DNA from: JADJNW01 sp964517175
GTDB taxonomy: Bacteria; Bacteroidota; Bacteroidia; Chitinophagales; Saprospiraceae
Assembly: GCA_964517175.1 (NCBI GenBank)
Contig: CAZFBU010000121.1
Location: forward strand, 1 to 13,584
DNA: 13,584 bases
Reading direction: 5' to 3'
Of the stretch, positions 1-6,515 are shown piece after piece. The notes under the pieces were generated by a model, which saw only the letters and a list, made by a program, of their open reading frames with translations, did not search any database and was not told the DNA's origin. The stretch's first letter is position 1. Each line of letters starts with the position of its first letter. The position numbers and the translations under genes were made by a program.

Positions 1-63
1 GCAAAGTCAGACAATCGTCCGGAAATTTTTATGTTAAAAGATGATTTTAACAATATGTAAGGC

Positions 64-101
64 AAAAAAGCGGGCAGGATTGCGCAAACTTCACTTTGCG
101 C
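64..101 (-). terminator. Possible terminator downstream of the protease gene
   Basis: A perfect 7-bp stem (GCGCAAA/TTTGCGC, loop of 6 nt) sits at 82-101, about 90 nt after the protease stop codon. On the minus strand it is followed, after a 12-nt gap, by a run of six T (64-69). The gap between stem and T-run is longer than in a standard intrinsic terminator, so this is tentative. Positions 1-192 hold no gene I can support. Confidence 0.3.
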
Positions 102-192
102 CCAGCCACCATGTTTCCTTTGTTACGTTTGTACTTTTCCGAAACGCTGCTTTTTGCAAAAATATTATTTGCGTGCCGTTTTTTAGGAATTT

Positions 193-1281
193 TCAGTTTT
201 CTTCATACTTCCACAGCGCGCCGTATTCTTCTACCAGAATATTGTCGTAATAATCGGCTTTGTCGAACAGATGACTAAAAAGCTTGAAGCCGGTTTCTAC
301 GTTCAGGTAGCGATCGAAGATAAGTAGAGAGAGAATGATGTCCTGCTCGCGGATGCTGAAGGTCAAGCCTTCGGTTTGATAGTTTTGCCGGAGCAGATAT
401 TCGTATAGAGGTTTTATATTTTCCTTTGGCAAAGAACAAAGATACGCATCTCCGGTGATAAGTCCGGTTTTTTCGTAATAAGAAATGTAAATTTTTGCAC
501 TGCCTTTTTGAATTTCCCACTTATTTGGGCCGACGCGCGCCAGTTCTACTTCGTGGCCAATTTTTTCGATGATTTCCTCGATGGTTTTCGCCACTCCCAA
601 TGGTTCGTAGGCTTCCACATCCGAAGGCAACTGGATTTTTGCGCCGCAGTGCGGACAGTAGCCTTGCTCTACGTTGTCTTCCAGCACAATATTCGAGCAG
701 GAGGAGCAGCGGGCAGCGGCTTTATCATTTGCGGTTTCTTGGAATTCTCCGAGCGCTGTATGGAGGTATTTCACTGGCAAAGAGAAGCCGACGCTGTTGC
801 CGTCGCGCATGATAAAGGTATTGACGCCAATGACGTCGCCCTCTTCATCCACAAGTGGTCCGCCGCTATTGCCGGGGCTTAGCGCTGCATCGTGCTGCAG
901 GTATAAAATATCGTCCTGCTCGTGGCGCGTGCTGGAAATGATGCCGCCGGTAGCCGAAAACTTCAGCCCGAGCGGGTGCCCGATTGCAATGACCTGGTCG
1001 CCCTCCCGCAGTTTTTTGTCGGCGCCGAGTTTTATCGCCGGGATGCCCTCTGCTTTTGGCGCTTGCAGAAAGGCAAGGTCGTACTTTTGATCGATGTAAA
1101 CAACGTTCACCAGTTGTTTTGGAAACGCGTCACCGTCAACGACAACCTTGGCGTTATCCCGCACTACGTGCTCATTCGTTATAATGAGCCCATATTCTTG
1201 CAAATAAAACCCTGTACCCGTGCTGTAAGGGGTCGCGATTTGTATGACAACGCTCCGGTACAAGTCGATGATTTCATTCAT
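193..1281 (-). CDS. Trypsin-like (S1C/HtrA-type) serine protease with zinc ribbon and C-terminal YbjN-like domain
   Basis: Predicted serine endopeptidase of 362 residues. The protease domain (about residues 5-180) carries the full triad: His38 in TNEHVV, Asp68 in YDLAFL and Ser139 in GNSGGP, with the IGHPLG and SATGGIIS stretches typical of the DegP/HtrA family. There is no signal peptide or N-terminal membrane segment, so the protein is probably cytoplasmic, and there is no recognisable PDZ domain. Instead a four-cysteine zinc ribbon follows (C192-x2-C195, C209-x2-C212), then about 140 residues (222-362) that look like a YbjN/type III chaperone-like fold; this last assignment rests on general appearance only. 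The start at 1281 puts the protease fold directly at the N terminus. It lies 215 nt downstream of paaC and is probably its own unit. Substrate unknown. The protease call is firm; the architecture and location are inference. Confidence 0.88.
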   Translation of the reverse strand: MNEIIDLYRSVVIQIATPYSTGTGFYLQEYGLIITNEHVVRDNAKVVVDGDAFPKQLVNVVYIDQKYDLAFLQAPKAEGIPAIKLGADKKLREGDQVIAIGHPLGLKFSATGGIISSTRHEQDDILYLQHDAALSPGNSGGPLVDEEGDVIGVNTFIMRDGNSVGFSLPVKYLHTALGEFQETANDKAAARCSSCSNIVLEDNVEQGYCPHCGAKIQLPSDVEAYEPLGVAKTIEEIIEKIGHEVELARVGPNKWEIQKGSAKIYISYYEKTGLITGDAYLCSLPKENIKPLYEYLLRQNYQTEGLTFSIREQDIILSLLIFDRYLNVETGFKLFSHLFDKADYYDNILVEEYGALWKYEEN

Positions 1282-1381
1282 TCCACAGGCTTTTGGCAGG
1301 CAACACTTTTTTAAAAGATGGCAAATTACTAAGGAATGTGTAAAATCGGAAATACTGGATTGCGAATTTTGAAATATAGAT

Positions 1382-1404
1382 GGGGGAGGGGAGAGGGGAG
1401 AGGG
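1382..1404 (+). other. G-quadruplex-type G-run
   Basis: Four runs of G (5, 4, 4 and 3 bases) are separated by spacers of 1, 3 and 3 bases, which meets the usual G3+N1-7 quadruplex pattern on the plus strand. The run sits about 100 nt upstream of the protease start and directly abuts the 9-bp repeat array. The plus strand is the template for the flanking minus-strand genes. Whether it folds or matters is not known. Confidence 0.5.
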
Positions 1405-1492
1405 TTTAGGAGGTTTAGAGGGTTTAGGAGGTTTAGAGGGTTTAGAAGGTTGAGTACCTAAACTCCCTCAACCATCTTAACTTTCTCAACTT
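1403..1492. repeat. Array of 9-bp units in two opposed orientations
   Basis: Six consecutive 9-mers of the form GGTTtAGnn run from 1403 to 1456 (GGTTTAGGA, GGTTTAGAG, GGTTTAGGA, GGTTTAGAG, GGTTTAGAA, GGTTGAGTA). Four 9-mers of the reverse-complement type follow without a break from 1457 to 1492 (CCTAAACTC, CCTCAACCA, TCTTAACTT, TCTCAACTT). The first four form an exact 18-bp tandem duplication. The array can fold on itself, with a perfect 7-bp stem GGTTGAG/CTCAACC at 1448-1473. It begins 4 nt beyond the paaC stop codon, so a 3'-end or terminator role for the paa transcript is possible. It resembles a dispersed intergenic repeat, which cannot be tested from one window. Confidence 0.75.
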
Positions 1493-1496
1493 TAAA

Positions 1497-2255
1497 TCAC
1501 CACTGCATATTCGGGTAGGCGCGCTGCATGAATTGCATATCCGCCAGGATGTAGCCCAGGTGCTCGGAATGCCGCCCAAATTTGCCGCCGGTCTGCATCC
1601 AGTCATCTTCGGGCTTGGTCAAGGTCGCTTCTTCAAGGATACGGGCAACTTTTTCATTGTACAATGGCTTTATTCCGCTGAGATCAACGCCGATGCCTTC
1701 CGCAATCATCATCTCATCGACTTCGTTCATCTCCGTCAATTCGCCCGTGTACATCCACAGGTCATCCAGTGCATTTTGCATTTTCTCATGGCTGACTTCG
1801 GTGCCGTCGCCGAGGCGGATCATCCATTCCGAGCTGTATCGCAAATGGTAGGTGATTTCTTTCAATGACTTCTCGGCAATCGCCGCCAGGTGCGCGTCCG
1901 TGCTTTTTCTCAGTTCCGTATGGAAAAAATAGTTGAAAGCATCGAACAAAAACTGCCTTACAATCGTGTATGCCCAGTCTTCATTGGGTTGCTCTACGAG
2001 CAGCACATTGCGAAAGTCCCAGGCATCGCGCAGGAAAGCGATCTGATCTTCATCTCTGCCTTTGCTTTCTACCTCTCCGGCATATTTCAGAATGCTACGC
2101 GCCTGCCCCATCTGGTCGAGCGCAATATTCGTAATGGCGATATCCTGCTCCAGTACCGGCCCGTGCCCGCACCATTCGCTCAGGCGTTGCCCGAGGATCA
2201 GGGCATTATCGCCCATGCGGAGAATATAGTCGAAATGCGCTTCTTTCAAATTCAT
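1497..2255 (-). CDS. paaC: Phenylacetyl-CoA 1,2-epoxidase subunit PaaC
   Basis: Structural ferritin-like subunit of the oxygenase that converts phenylacetyl-CoA to its ring 1,2-epoxide, the first committed step after CoA activation in the paa pathway. PaaC partners PaaA in the core complex and lacks the full di-iron centre. The 252-residue product matches the family length (about 248 in E. coli). Family-like stretches include the N-terminal YILRMGDNALILGQRLSEW, the helix ITNIALDQMGQAR (41-53), the central YHLRYSSEW, and a C-terminal GGKFGRHSEHLGYIL. It is the last gene of paaABC, 36 nt after paaB. No good Shine-Dalgarno is seen upstream, as is common in Bacteroidota. Identification is secure from sequence and context. 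Confidence 0.95.
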   Translation of the reverse strand: MNLKEAHFDYILRMGDNALILGQRLSEWCGHGPVLEQDIAITNIALDQMGQARSILKYAGEVESKGRDEDQIAFLRDAWDFRNVLLVEQPNEDWAYTIVRQFLFDAFNYFFHTELRKSTDAHLAAIAEKSLKEITYHLRYSSEWMIRLGDGTEVSHEKMQNALDDLWMYTGELTEMNEVDEMMIAEGIGVDLSGIKPLYNEKVARILEEATLTKPEDDWMQTGGKFGRHSEHLGYILADMQFMQRAYPNMQW

Positions 2256-2291
2256 GGCGTCGTATTTTGAAACAAAACCTGACGGAAAATT

Positions 2292-2576
2292 CTAAATATG
2301 CTTTACTTCATCCGGAAGGTTGTAAAAAGTTGGGTGGCGATACACTTTGTCATCTGCCGGGTCGAATAACGACTCGCTTTGGTTAGGGCTGGAGGCAGTG
2401 ATGTGCTTGGATTCGACCACCCAAATGCTGATGCCCTCGTTGCGACGTGTATAGACATCGCGGGCATTTTCAATGGCCATTTCGGCGTCTGCGGCGTGCA
2501 AACTACCGACGTGCTTGTGATTCAAGCCATTTTTACTTCTGATGAAAACTTCCCACAAGGGCCAATCTTTCTTCAT
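2292..2576 (-). CDS. paaB: Phenylacetyl-CoA 1,2-epoxidase subunit PaaB
   Basis: Small subunit of the phenylacetyl-CoA epoxidase; it is required for activity and is thought to bridge PaaAC units in the complex. The 94-residue product has the family's usual size (about 95) and its hallmarks: an N-terminal WPLWEVFIRSKNGLNHKHVGSLHA, a helix with AENARDVYTRR-like sequence (here AIENARDVYTRRNEG), and an IWVVESKHI strand. It lies between paaA (40 nt upstream) and paaC (36 nt downstream), all on one strand, which fits one operon. Confidence 0.95.
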   Translation of the reverse strand: MKKDWPLWEVFIRSKNGLNHKHVGSLHAADAEMAIENARDVYTRRNEGISIWVVESKHITASSPNQSESLFDPADDKVYRHPTFYNLPDEVKHI

Positions 2577-2616
2577 AGTTCTATTCTTCGTTTATACCTT
2601 TCAATATCTATTGCTT

Positions 2617-3576
2617 CTACGCAACTTGTTGCTGCGCTGCTTCCTGACGCTGGCGCCGCTTTTCGGCGTAAGCCATCGCTGCTTCGCGCACCCATTCGCC
2701 GTCTTCGTAAGCTTTTACGCGCGCTGTCATGCGCTGGCGATTGCAAGGACCATTGCCTTTCACAACATTCCAGAATTCGTTCCAGTCGATTTCGCCAAAC
2801 TCGTAATGCCCGGTTTCTTCATTCCATTTCAAATCAGTATCCGGAACGGTCAAGCCGATGAACTCCGCCTGTGGCACCGTCATATCGACAAATCTTTGAC
2901 GCAATTCGTCATTCGTAAAGCGCTTGATCCGCCACTTCATGCTCTGCTCGGTGTGCTTGGAATCTTTGTCACTCGGACCAAACATCATTAGGCTCGGCCA
3001 CCACCAGCGATTCAAGGCATCCTGCGCCATGCGTTTTTGCGCTTCCGTGCCGCGCGCCAGCGTCAGCATGATCTCGTAGCCCTGGCGCTGGTGGAAACTT
3101 TCTTCCTTACAAACGCGCACCATCGCCCGGGCGTAAGGACCATAAGATGCACGGCACAGCGGCACCTGATTCATAATAGCAGCGCCATCCACCAGCCAGC
3201 CAATGGCACCCATGTCCGCCCAGGTCGTCGTCGGATAATTGAAAATACTGCTATATTTTGCTTTGCCTTCGTGCAATTCGTTGATCATCGTATCGCGATC
3301 AATGCCGAGGGTTTCCGCCGCAGAGTAGAGATACAAACCGTGCCCCGCTTCATCCTGCACCTTGGCGATCAGTGCTACTTTTCGGCGAAGAGAAGGTGCC
3401 CGCGTGATCCAGTTGCTTTCCGGCAACATGCCCACGATCTCCGAGTGCGCGTGCTGCGAAATCTGGCGGATCAACGTTTTTCGGTAGGCATCCGGCATCC
3501 AGTCTTTCGGCTCGATGCGCTCGTCGCGATCAATCCTTGCTTGAAATTCGTGTTCTAATTGCTTCATATCTGGCAT
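2617..3576 (-). CDS. paaA: Phenylacetyl-CoA 1,2-epoxidase catalytic subunit PaaA
   Basis: Catalytic di-iron subunit of the bacterial multicomponent phenylacetyl-CoA epoxidase, acting in the cytoplasm. From the start at 3576 it is 319 residues (E. coli about 309). The carboxylate-bridged di-iron ligands are visible as Glu46, the E76-x2-H79 motif (QDEAGHG) and the E159-x2-H162 motif (KEESFHQRQG). The MNQVPLCRASYGPYAR segment is also family-typical. The open frame extends upstream to 3681, but that extension runs through the putative -7 element and palindrome and encodes nothing family-like, so ATG 3576 (or ATG 3567, three codons in) is the better start. First gene of paaABC. The electron-transfer partner PaaE and the PaaD maturation protein are not in the window. 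Confidence 0.95.
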   Translation of the reverse strand: MPDMKQLEHEFQARIDRDERIEPKDWMPDAYRKTLIRQISQHAHSEIVGMLPESNWITRAPSLRRKVALIAKVQDEAGHGLYLYSAAETLGIDRDTMINELHEGKAKYSSIFNYPTTTWADMGAIGWLVDGAAIMNQVPLCRASYGPYARAMVRVCKEESFHQRQGYEIMLTLARGTEAQKRMAQDALNRWWWPSLMMFGPSDKDSKHTEQSMKWRIKRFTNDELRQRFVDMTVPQAEFIGLTVPDTDLKWNEETGHYEFGEIDWNEFWNVVKGNGPCNRQRMTARVKAYEDGEWVREAAMAYAEKRRQRQEAAQQQVA

Positions 3577-3599
3577 AGTATTCGATCTTTTTTCCGGTA

Positions 3600-3640
3600 C
3601 AAATATAAGTCTTTTGTAAGAAAAACGAACATTTGTTCGT
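3600..3640 (-). promoter_or_regulatory. Putative paaA promoter with palindromic operator
   Basis: On the minus strand TATATTTG (3607 to 3600) matches the Bacteroidota -7 consensus TAnnTTTG exactly and lies 23 nt before the paaA start. Seventeen nt upstream of it, at 3625-3640, is a perfect palindrome with 7-bp arms, ACGAACA/TGTTCGT, around a 2-nt centre, placed where the -33 element should be. A repressor there would block RNA polymerase. PaaR/TetR-type repressors that release on phenylacetyl-CoA control paa genes in other bacteria; a similar regulator here is an inference, and no regulator gene is in the window. Confidence 0.6.
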
Positions 3641-3720
3641 ATTGTTTTTGAAAACAGAAATTTTGTCCGAAAATCGTGCATCTATCCCAATCCGCCATAG
3701 GGTGGACAAGTGTCCCAATA

Positions 3721-4584
3721 TCAAAATCTCACTCTCCCCACCACCGGCAAGTGGTCCGACGGAAACCGCCCGCTCCACGAATCCGAAAGAATGGCATGTT
3801 TCAAAACTTCCACCCCATCATTCACAAAAATATAATCGATCCGCCGACCGGGCACACCGGGAAAGCTGAAACCGCTCCAGGTGCTCAGCGGACCGTGATG
3901 CGGTATTTTAGAAGCAAAAAGGGCATCCTCCAAACTTTTTTCATCTTCTTTGTTGGTGAGAATTAAATAAGGTTGATCCGTTAGTTCGCAATTGAAATCG
4001 CCGGTTAGCATCACTGGATCGTTGCCTGCGATCTGCGCTATCCTTGCCAGAATCAATTTGGCACTCTCCGCCCGGGCCGTCACGCCGACGTGATCGAAAT
4101 GCGTATTGAAATGAAAAAATTCCTCACCGGATTGCTTGTCGCGAAACTTCGCCCAGGTGACAATGCGCGGCAGCGCCGCATCCCAGCTTTTGGAGCCGAC
4201 TTCATCCGGCGTTTCCGAAAGCCAGAAGGTCGCGCCATCCAGGCGTTCGAGGCGTTGCTCATTGTATAAAATCGCCGAAAACTCATTATCCGGATCGGGC
4301 GCGGTGGAGCCATCGGTGCGGCACACGCCAAACCAGGCATATCCCGGCAGCATAGCGGTGAGGTCATTCAACTGGCTGCGCATGGCTTCTTGCAAACCCA
4401 CAATATCCGCTTCATTGTAGCGAATCATACTGGCTACCAGTTCTTTTCGGTTATCCCAAAAATTATATCCGTCACTAGGATTGGCGAAGCGGATGTTGAA
4501 GGTCATTACATTCAACGCCGGAGACTGAGCAACGGCAAGGGTGGTCGCCGCACAGCAGCAAAAAAACAAAATCAGACTTTTCAT
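3721..4584 (-). CDS. Exported endonuclease/exonuclease/phosphatase-family hydrolase
   Basis: A 287-residue member of the EEP (DNase I/exonuclease III/inositol phosphatase) superfamily. These Mg-dependent enzymes cleave phosphodiester or phosphomonoester bonds. A signal peptide covers about residues 1-20 (hydrophobic core with three Cys, ending AVAQ), so the mature protein should be periplasmic or secreted. Active-site motifs are complete: Asn30 in MTFNIRF, Glu66 in GLQEA, NTHFDH (160-165), Asp196 and Asn198 in TGDFNCE, Asp250 in GRRIDYIFV, and the C-terminal SDHLPVV (276-282). The substrate cannot be told from sequence; secreted relatives are annotated variously as nucleases, sphingomyelinase-like or sugar-phosphatase-like. 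It stands 144 nt upstream of paaA and 156 nt downstream of the csbD-like gene, so probably has its own promoter. Confidence 0.9.
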   Translation of the reverse strand: MKSLILFFCCCAATTLAVAQSPALNVMTFNIRFANPSDGYNFWDNRKELVASMIRYNEADIVGLQEAMRSQLNDLTAMLPGYAWFGVCRTDGSTAPDPDNEFSAILYNEQRLERLDGATFWLSETPDEVGSKSWDAALPRIVTWAKFRDKQSGEEFFHFNTHFDHVGVTARAESAKLILARIAQIAGNDPVMLTGDFNCELTDQPYLILTNKEDEKSLEDALFASKIPHHGPLSTWSGFSFPGVPGRRIDYIFVNDGVEVLKHAILSDSWSGRFPSDHLPVVGRVRF

Positions 4585-4668
4585 AGCATCAATTTATGCA
4601 ATTCGGACGAATGGGTTGCTTTTTTGCAAAGAAAGAAAATCTTTGAATATCCCGGTAAAATTCATGGG

Positions 4669-4694
4669 GCATTCAGAAATCATTTTTGGAATGC
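4669..4694 (-). terminator. Possible hairpin downstream of the csbD-like gene
   Basis: A 6-bp inverted repeat GCATTC/GAATGC with an AT-rich interior lies about 50 nt after the CsbD-like stop. There is no clean T-run directly after it on the minus strand, so this is a weak terminator candidate. Confidence 0.25.
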
Positions 4695-4740
4695 TGCTTT
4701 ACATGGCGACGATGCTACTGCAAAGAAGTACGAAATACCA

Positions 4741-4932
4741 TCAGAGGTTCTGAAGTATTTTTTCCACTTCCTGCTTGGTTTTCCCAAGTCGCTCCTGCAG
4801 CTTGCCGATGAGTTGCTCCTCCTTTCCTTCGATGTAGGTCAGATCGTCGTCCGTCAGTTCGCCGTATTTTTCTTTTAGCTTACCTTTAATTTGTTTCCAG
4901 TTTCCTTTGATTAAATCTTGTAATGGATTCAT
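4741..4932 (-). CDS. CsbD-family small stress protein
   Basis: A 63-residue, highly charged protein of the CsbD/YjbJ family. The N-terminal block (LIKGNWKQIKGKLKEKYGELTDDDL) is the family signature: a KGxWkqikGklKekwG-like helix, then an acidic turn and a second amphipathic helix (KEEQLIGKLQERLGKTKQEVEKIL). Members are induced by general stress in several bacteria; the molecular role is not established. It starts 26 nt after the MscS-like gene stops, on the same strand, so the two are likely co-transcribed and may belong to an osmotic or envelope stress response. Confidence 0.9.
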   Translation of the reverse strand: MNPLQDLIKGNWKQIKGKLKEKYGELTDDDLTYIEGKEEQLIGKLQERLGKTKQEVEKILQNL

Positions 4933-4958
4933 GATAAAATAGTTTAAGTTTTAAAAAA

Positions 4959-5855
4959 TTATATAGCTTCATTCACTCCGTTGGATTGAATGATAGTCGT
5001 CAATTTTGTTGAATCGTAATTTTTCAGTTCTACAATGTCAGCAGGTAAATAAAAGCCAGCAGTATTCAGGGCGTTAAAGACGCGATTAATCACTTCTGAT
5101 TTTACTTTCAGCCCGGAAATTTCGGGGTTGTAGGTATCAATCCAGAAAAAAACCGTGAGGTTCAGGGTGCTGGTCGCCGGTTCGGTAATAATAACCATCG
5201 GTTGCTTTTTTTCCTGCAAAATGCCGGGAATTTGTTTTAGCGTATCCTGTACGGTTTGAATCGCCCGGTTAAAGTCTGAGCCGTAGTCCAGTCCGACTAA
5301 GAAACTCAGCCGAAGAAAACCATCAATGGTATAATTGATTACGGGCTTTTTGATGATATTTGCATTTGGAATAAAAACGTCTTTTCCGTCGAATGTCTTG
5401 ATTTGCGTCGTACGCAGGTTCAATCCTACTACCGAGCCTTCCGTGCCGTCGAGTTGCACCACATCGCCAACCTTGAAGGGGCGGTTGAAAGCCAGCAATA
5501 CGCCCGCCAGGAAATTTTCACCCAAATCTTTGAAAGCAAAACCAATGACGAACGCGCCGACGCCTGCGGTGGAGAGCAAGCCGATGGCAATGTTGCCCAA
5601 TCCCACAATTTGCAGGAAAAATAAAACGGCCACGAGTATAATCCCCGTTCGGATGTTGCCCGCCAAAAATTTAGCCAGCAGCGGATCATCCATGCGCGCA
5701 GTCAAGCGCTTTTGGGCTAGTTTTTTAACCTGCCCGGCAATGAAATAGAGCGCTGCGAAGATGAGAATACCCACCAGCAATCGGGGCAACAGCGCAACAA
5801 ATTGGTCATAATAGGAGACTATATTCTCCCAGATGTCTCTCAGAATGTTTTCCAT
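4959..5855 (-). CDS. MscS-family mechanosensitive channel
   Basis: A 298-residue small-conductance mechanosensitive channel of the inner membrane, which opens under membrane tension to release solutes on hypo-osmotic shock. Three transmembrane segments are visible at about 18-42, 67-86 and 88-122. The last is the pore-lining TM3, with the family's Gly/Ala-rich stretch (STAGVGAFVIGFAFKDLGENFLAGVLL). Then comes the beta domain (about 123-185) with RPFKVGDVVQLDG, EGSVVGLNLRTTQIKTFDG and the FIPNANI strand, and a C-terminal alpha/beta domain. Length matches the short MscS class (E. coli 286). It lies 78 nt downstream of the lipoprotein gene, with a stem-loop between, and 26 nt upstream of the csbD-like gene. 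Confidence 0.95.
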   Translation of the reverse strand: MENILRDIWENIVSYYDQFVALLPRLLVGILIFAALYFIAGQVKKLAQKRLTARMDDPLLAKFLAGNIRTGIILVAVLFFLQIVGLGNIAIGLLSTAGVGAFVIGFAFKDLGENFLAGVLLAFNRPFKVGDVVQLDGTEGSVVGLNLRTTQIKTFDGKDVFIPNANIIKKPVINYTIDGFLRLSFLVGLDYGSDFNRAIQTVQDTLKQIPGILQEKKQPMVIITEPATSTLNLTVFFWIDTYNPEISGLKVKSEVINRVFNALNTAGFYLPADIVELKNYDSTKLTTIIQSNGVNEAI

Positions 5856-5891
5856 GCGTTTTTTTCGCTAAAATAAGAAGCGTGAATGAAA

Positions 5892-5926
5892 TGAATGGCA
5901 GCAAATTAAAAGGTTGCCGCCATTCA
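5892..5926 (-). terminator. Stem-loop after the lipoprotein gene
   Basis: On the minus strand a 13-bp stem (TGAATGGCGGCAA with TTGCTGCCATTCA, one G-U wobble) encloses a 9-nt loop. On the plus strand the wobble becomes an A-C mismatch, so the structure favours the minus-strand transcript, which is the direction of the lipoprotein gene ending 8 nt earlier. The tail is T-rich (ATTTCATT) but not a pure T-run. It may terminate or attenuate transcription between the lipoprotein and mscS-like genes. Confidence 0.6.
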
Positions 5927-5933
5927 GCCTGGT

Positions 5934-6347
5934 TTAGGATTCTTTCTCCAGAGATTCCCGGATTTCGCGGATGGTTTCGTTGGCGTTGGCTTTAAATTCT
6001 TCCCAGCCTTGCGTGACATCATCGCCGAGGCGTTCGAGATTGGCATTCAGTTCGCGTTGTTGGGCTTCCAGAAAATCAATCTGCTCCTGAATTTCGGTTT
6101 TTGCATCGCTAGAAGCTTCATCAAGATCAGCGCGCAGCTCGGCGAGTTTATCTTCCACATCGCTTTGGGTGGCTTCCAGGTTTTCGCGCAGCGACTGCTG
6201 CTCTGCCCGTATGGCTTCATGGATGGCTTCGCTGGTTTCCTCGAGTTCATCCTTTACTTTTTCTGATTCTGAACGGTTGCCGCAGCCGGGTGTAAAAACA
6301 AGCGCTCCCAGCGCCAGCAGGATCATACTAAATTTTAATTGTTTCAT
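5934..6347 (-). CDS. Coiled-coil lipoprotein
   Basis: A 137-residue predicted lipoprotein. The N terminus has two Lys, a hydrophobic stretch (about 7-18) and a lipobox-like TPGC with the lipidated Cys at residue 22; the box is looser than the classical L-A-G-C form. After it comes a continuous, strongly charged heptad-rich region (about 26-135, dominated by E, A, L, K, R and Q with no Pro), which reads as one long coiled coil. It is not recognised as a named family. A structural or tethering role in the envelope is inferred. It is the first gene of the minus-strand group leading to the MscS-like and CsbD-like genes, and is divergent from the TreS-maltokinase gene with a 168-nt shared upstream region. 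Confidence 0.75.
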   Translation of the reverse strand: MKQLKFSMILLALGALVFTPGCGNRSESEKVKDELEETSEAIHEAIRAEQQSLRENLEATQSDVEDKLAELRADLDEASSDAKTEIQEQIDFLEAQQRELNANLERLGDDVTQGWEEFKANANETIREIRESLEKES

Positions 6348-6515
6348 AATATTTAATTGTTTTGTTTACAATTTGTAATATTTTCTAAAAAGGAGCTTCC
6401 GCCGGATTGTTCAAAAGGCTAATTAGCATTGATCGGAAAAATTCTCTTTCGACATTCCCCGGATTTTTTCTATTTTTCCCAAATACTTGAAACAGTTAAC
6501 TAAACCGACTTTCTG

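Noticed and set aside
508..1314. Plus-strand open frames opposite the protease gene (508-882, 674-1090, 922-1314).
   Set aside because: They are antisense to a gene with a full catalytic triad and carry no recognisable motif.
1403..1492. CRISPR array.
   Set aside because: Units are 9 bp with no spacers, and orientation inverts in the middle.
3037..3558. A 173-codon plus-strand frame opposite paaA.
   Set aside because: It is antisense to a clearly conserved gene and its composition is His/Arg-rich as expected from the reverse frame.
3577..3681. Longer N-terminal extension of PaaA starting at 3681.
   Set aside because: The extension crosses the putative -7 element and the palindrome, adds 35 residues with no family similarity, and PaaA proteins start close to the MPDMKQLEHEF position.
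3704..3715. Short palindrome GGACAAGTGTCC just after the EEP hydrolase gene as a terminator.
   Set aside because: Only 5-bp arms and no T-run on either side.
6366..6378. 13-bp palindrome TTACAA-T-TTGTAA upstream of the lipoprotein gene as an operator.
   Set aside because: Almost only A and T in an AT-rich promoter region, so chance is likely; no matching copy was noticed elsewhere in the window.
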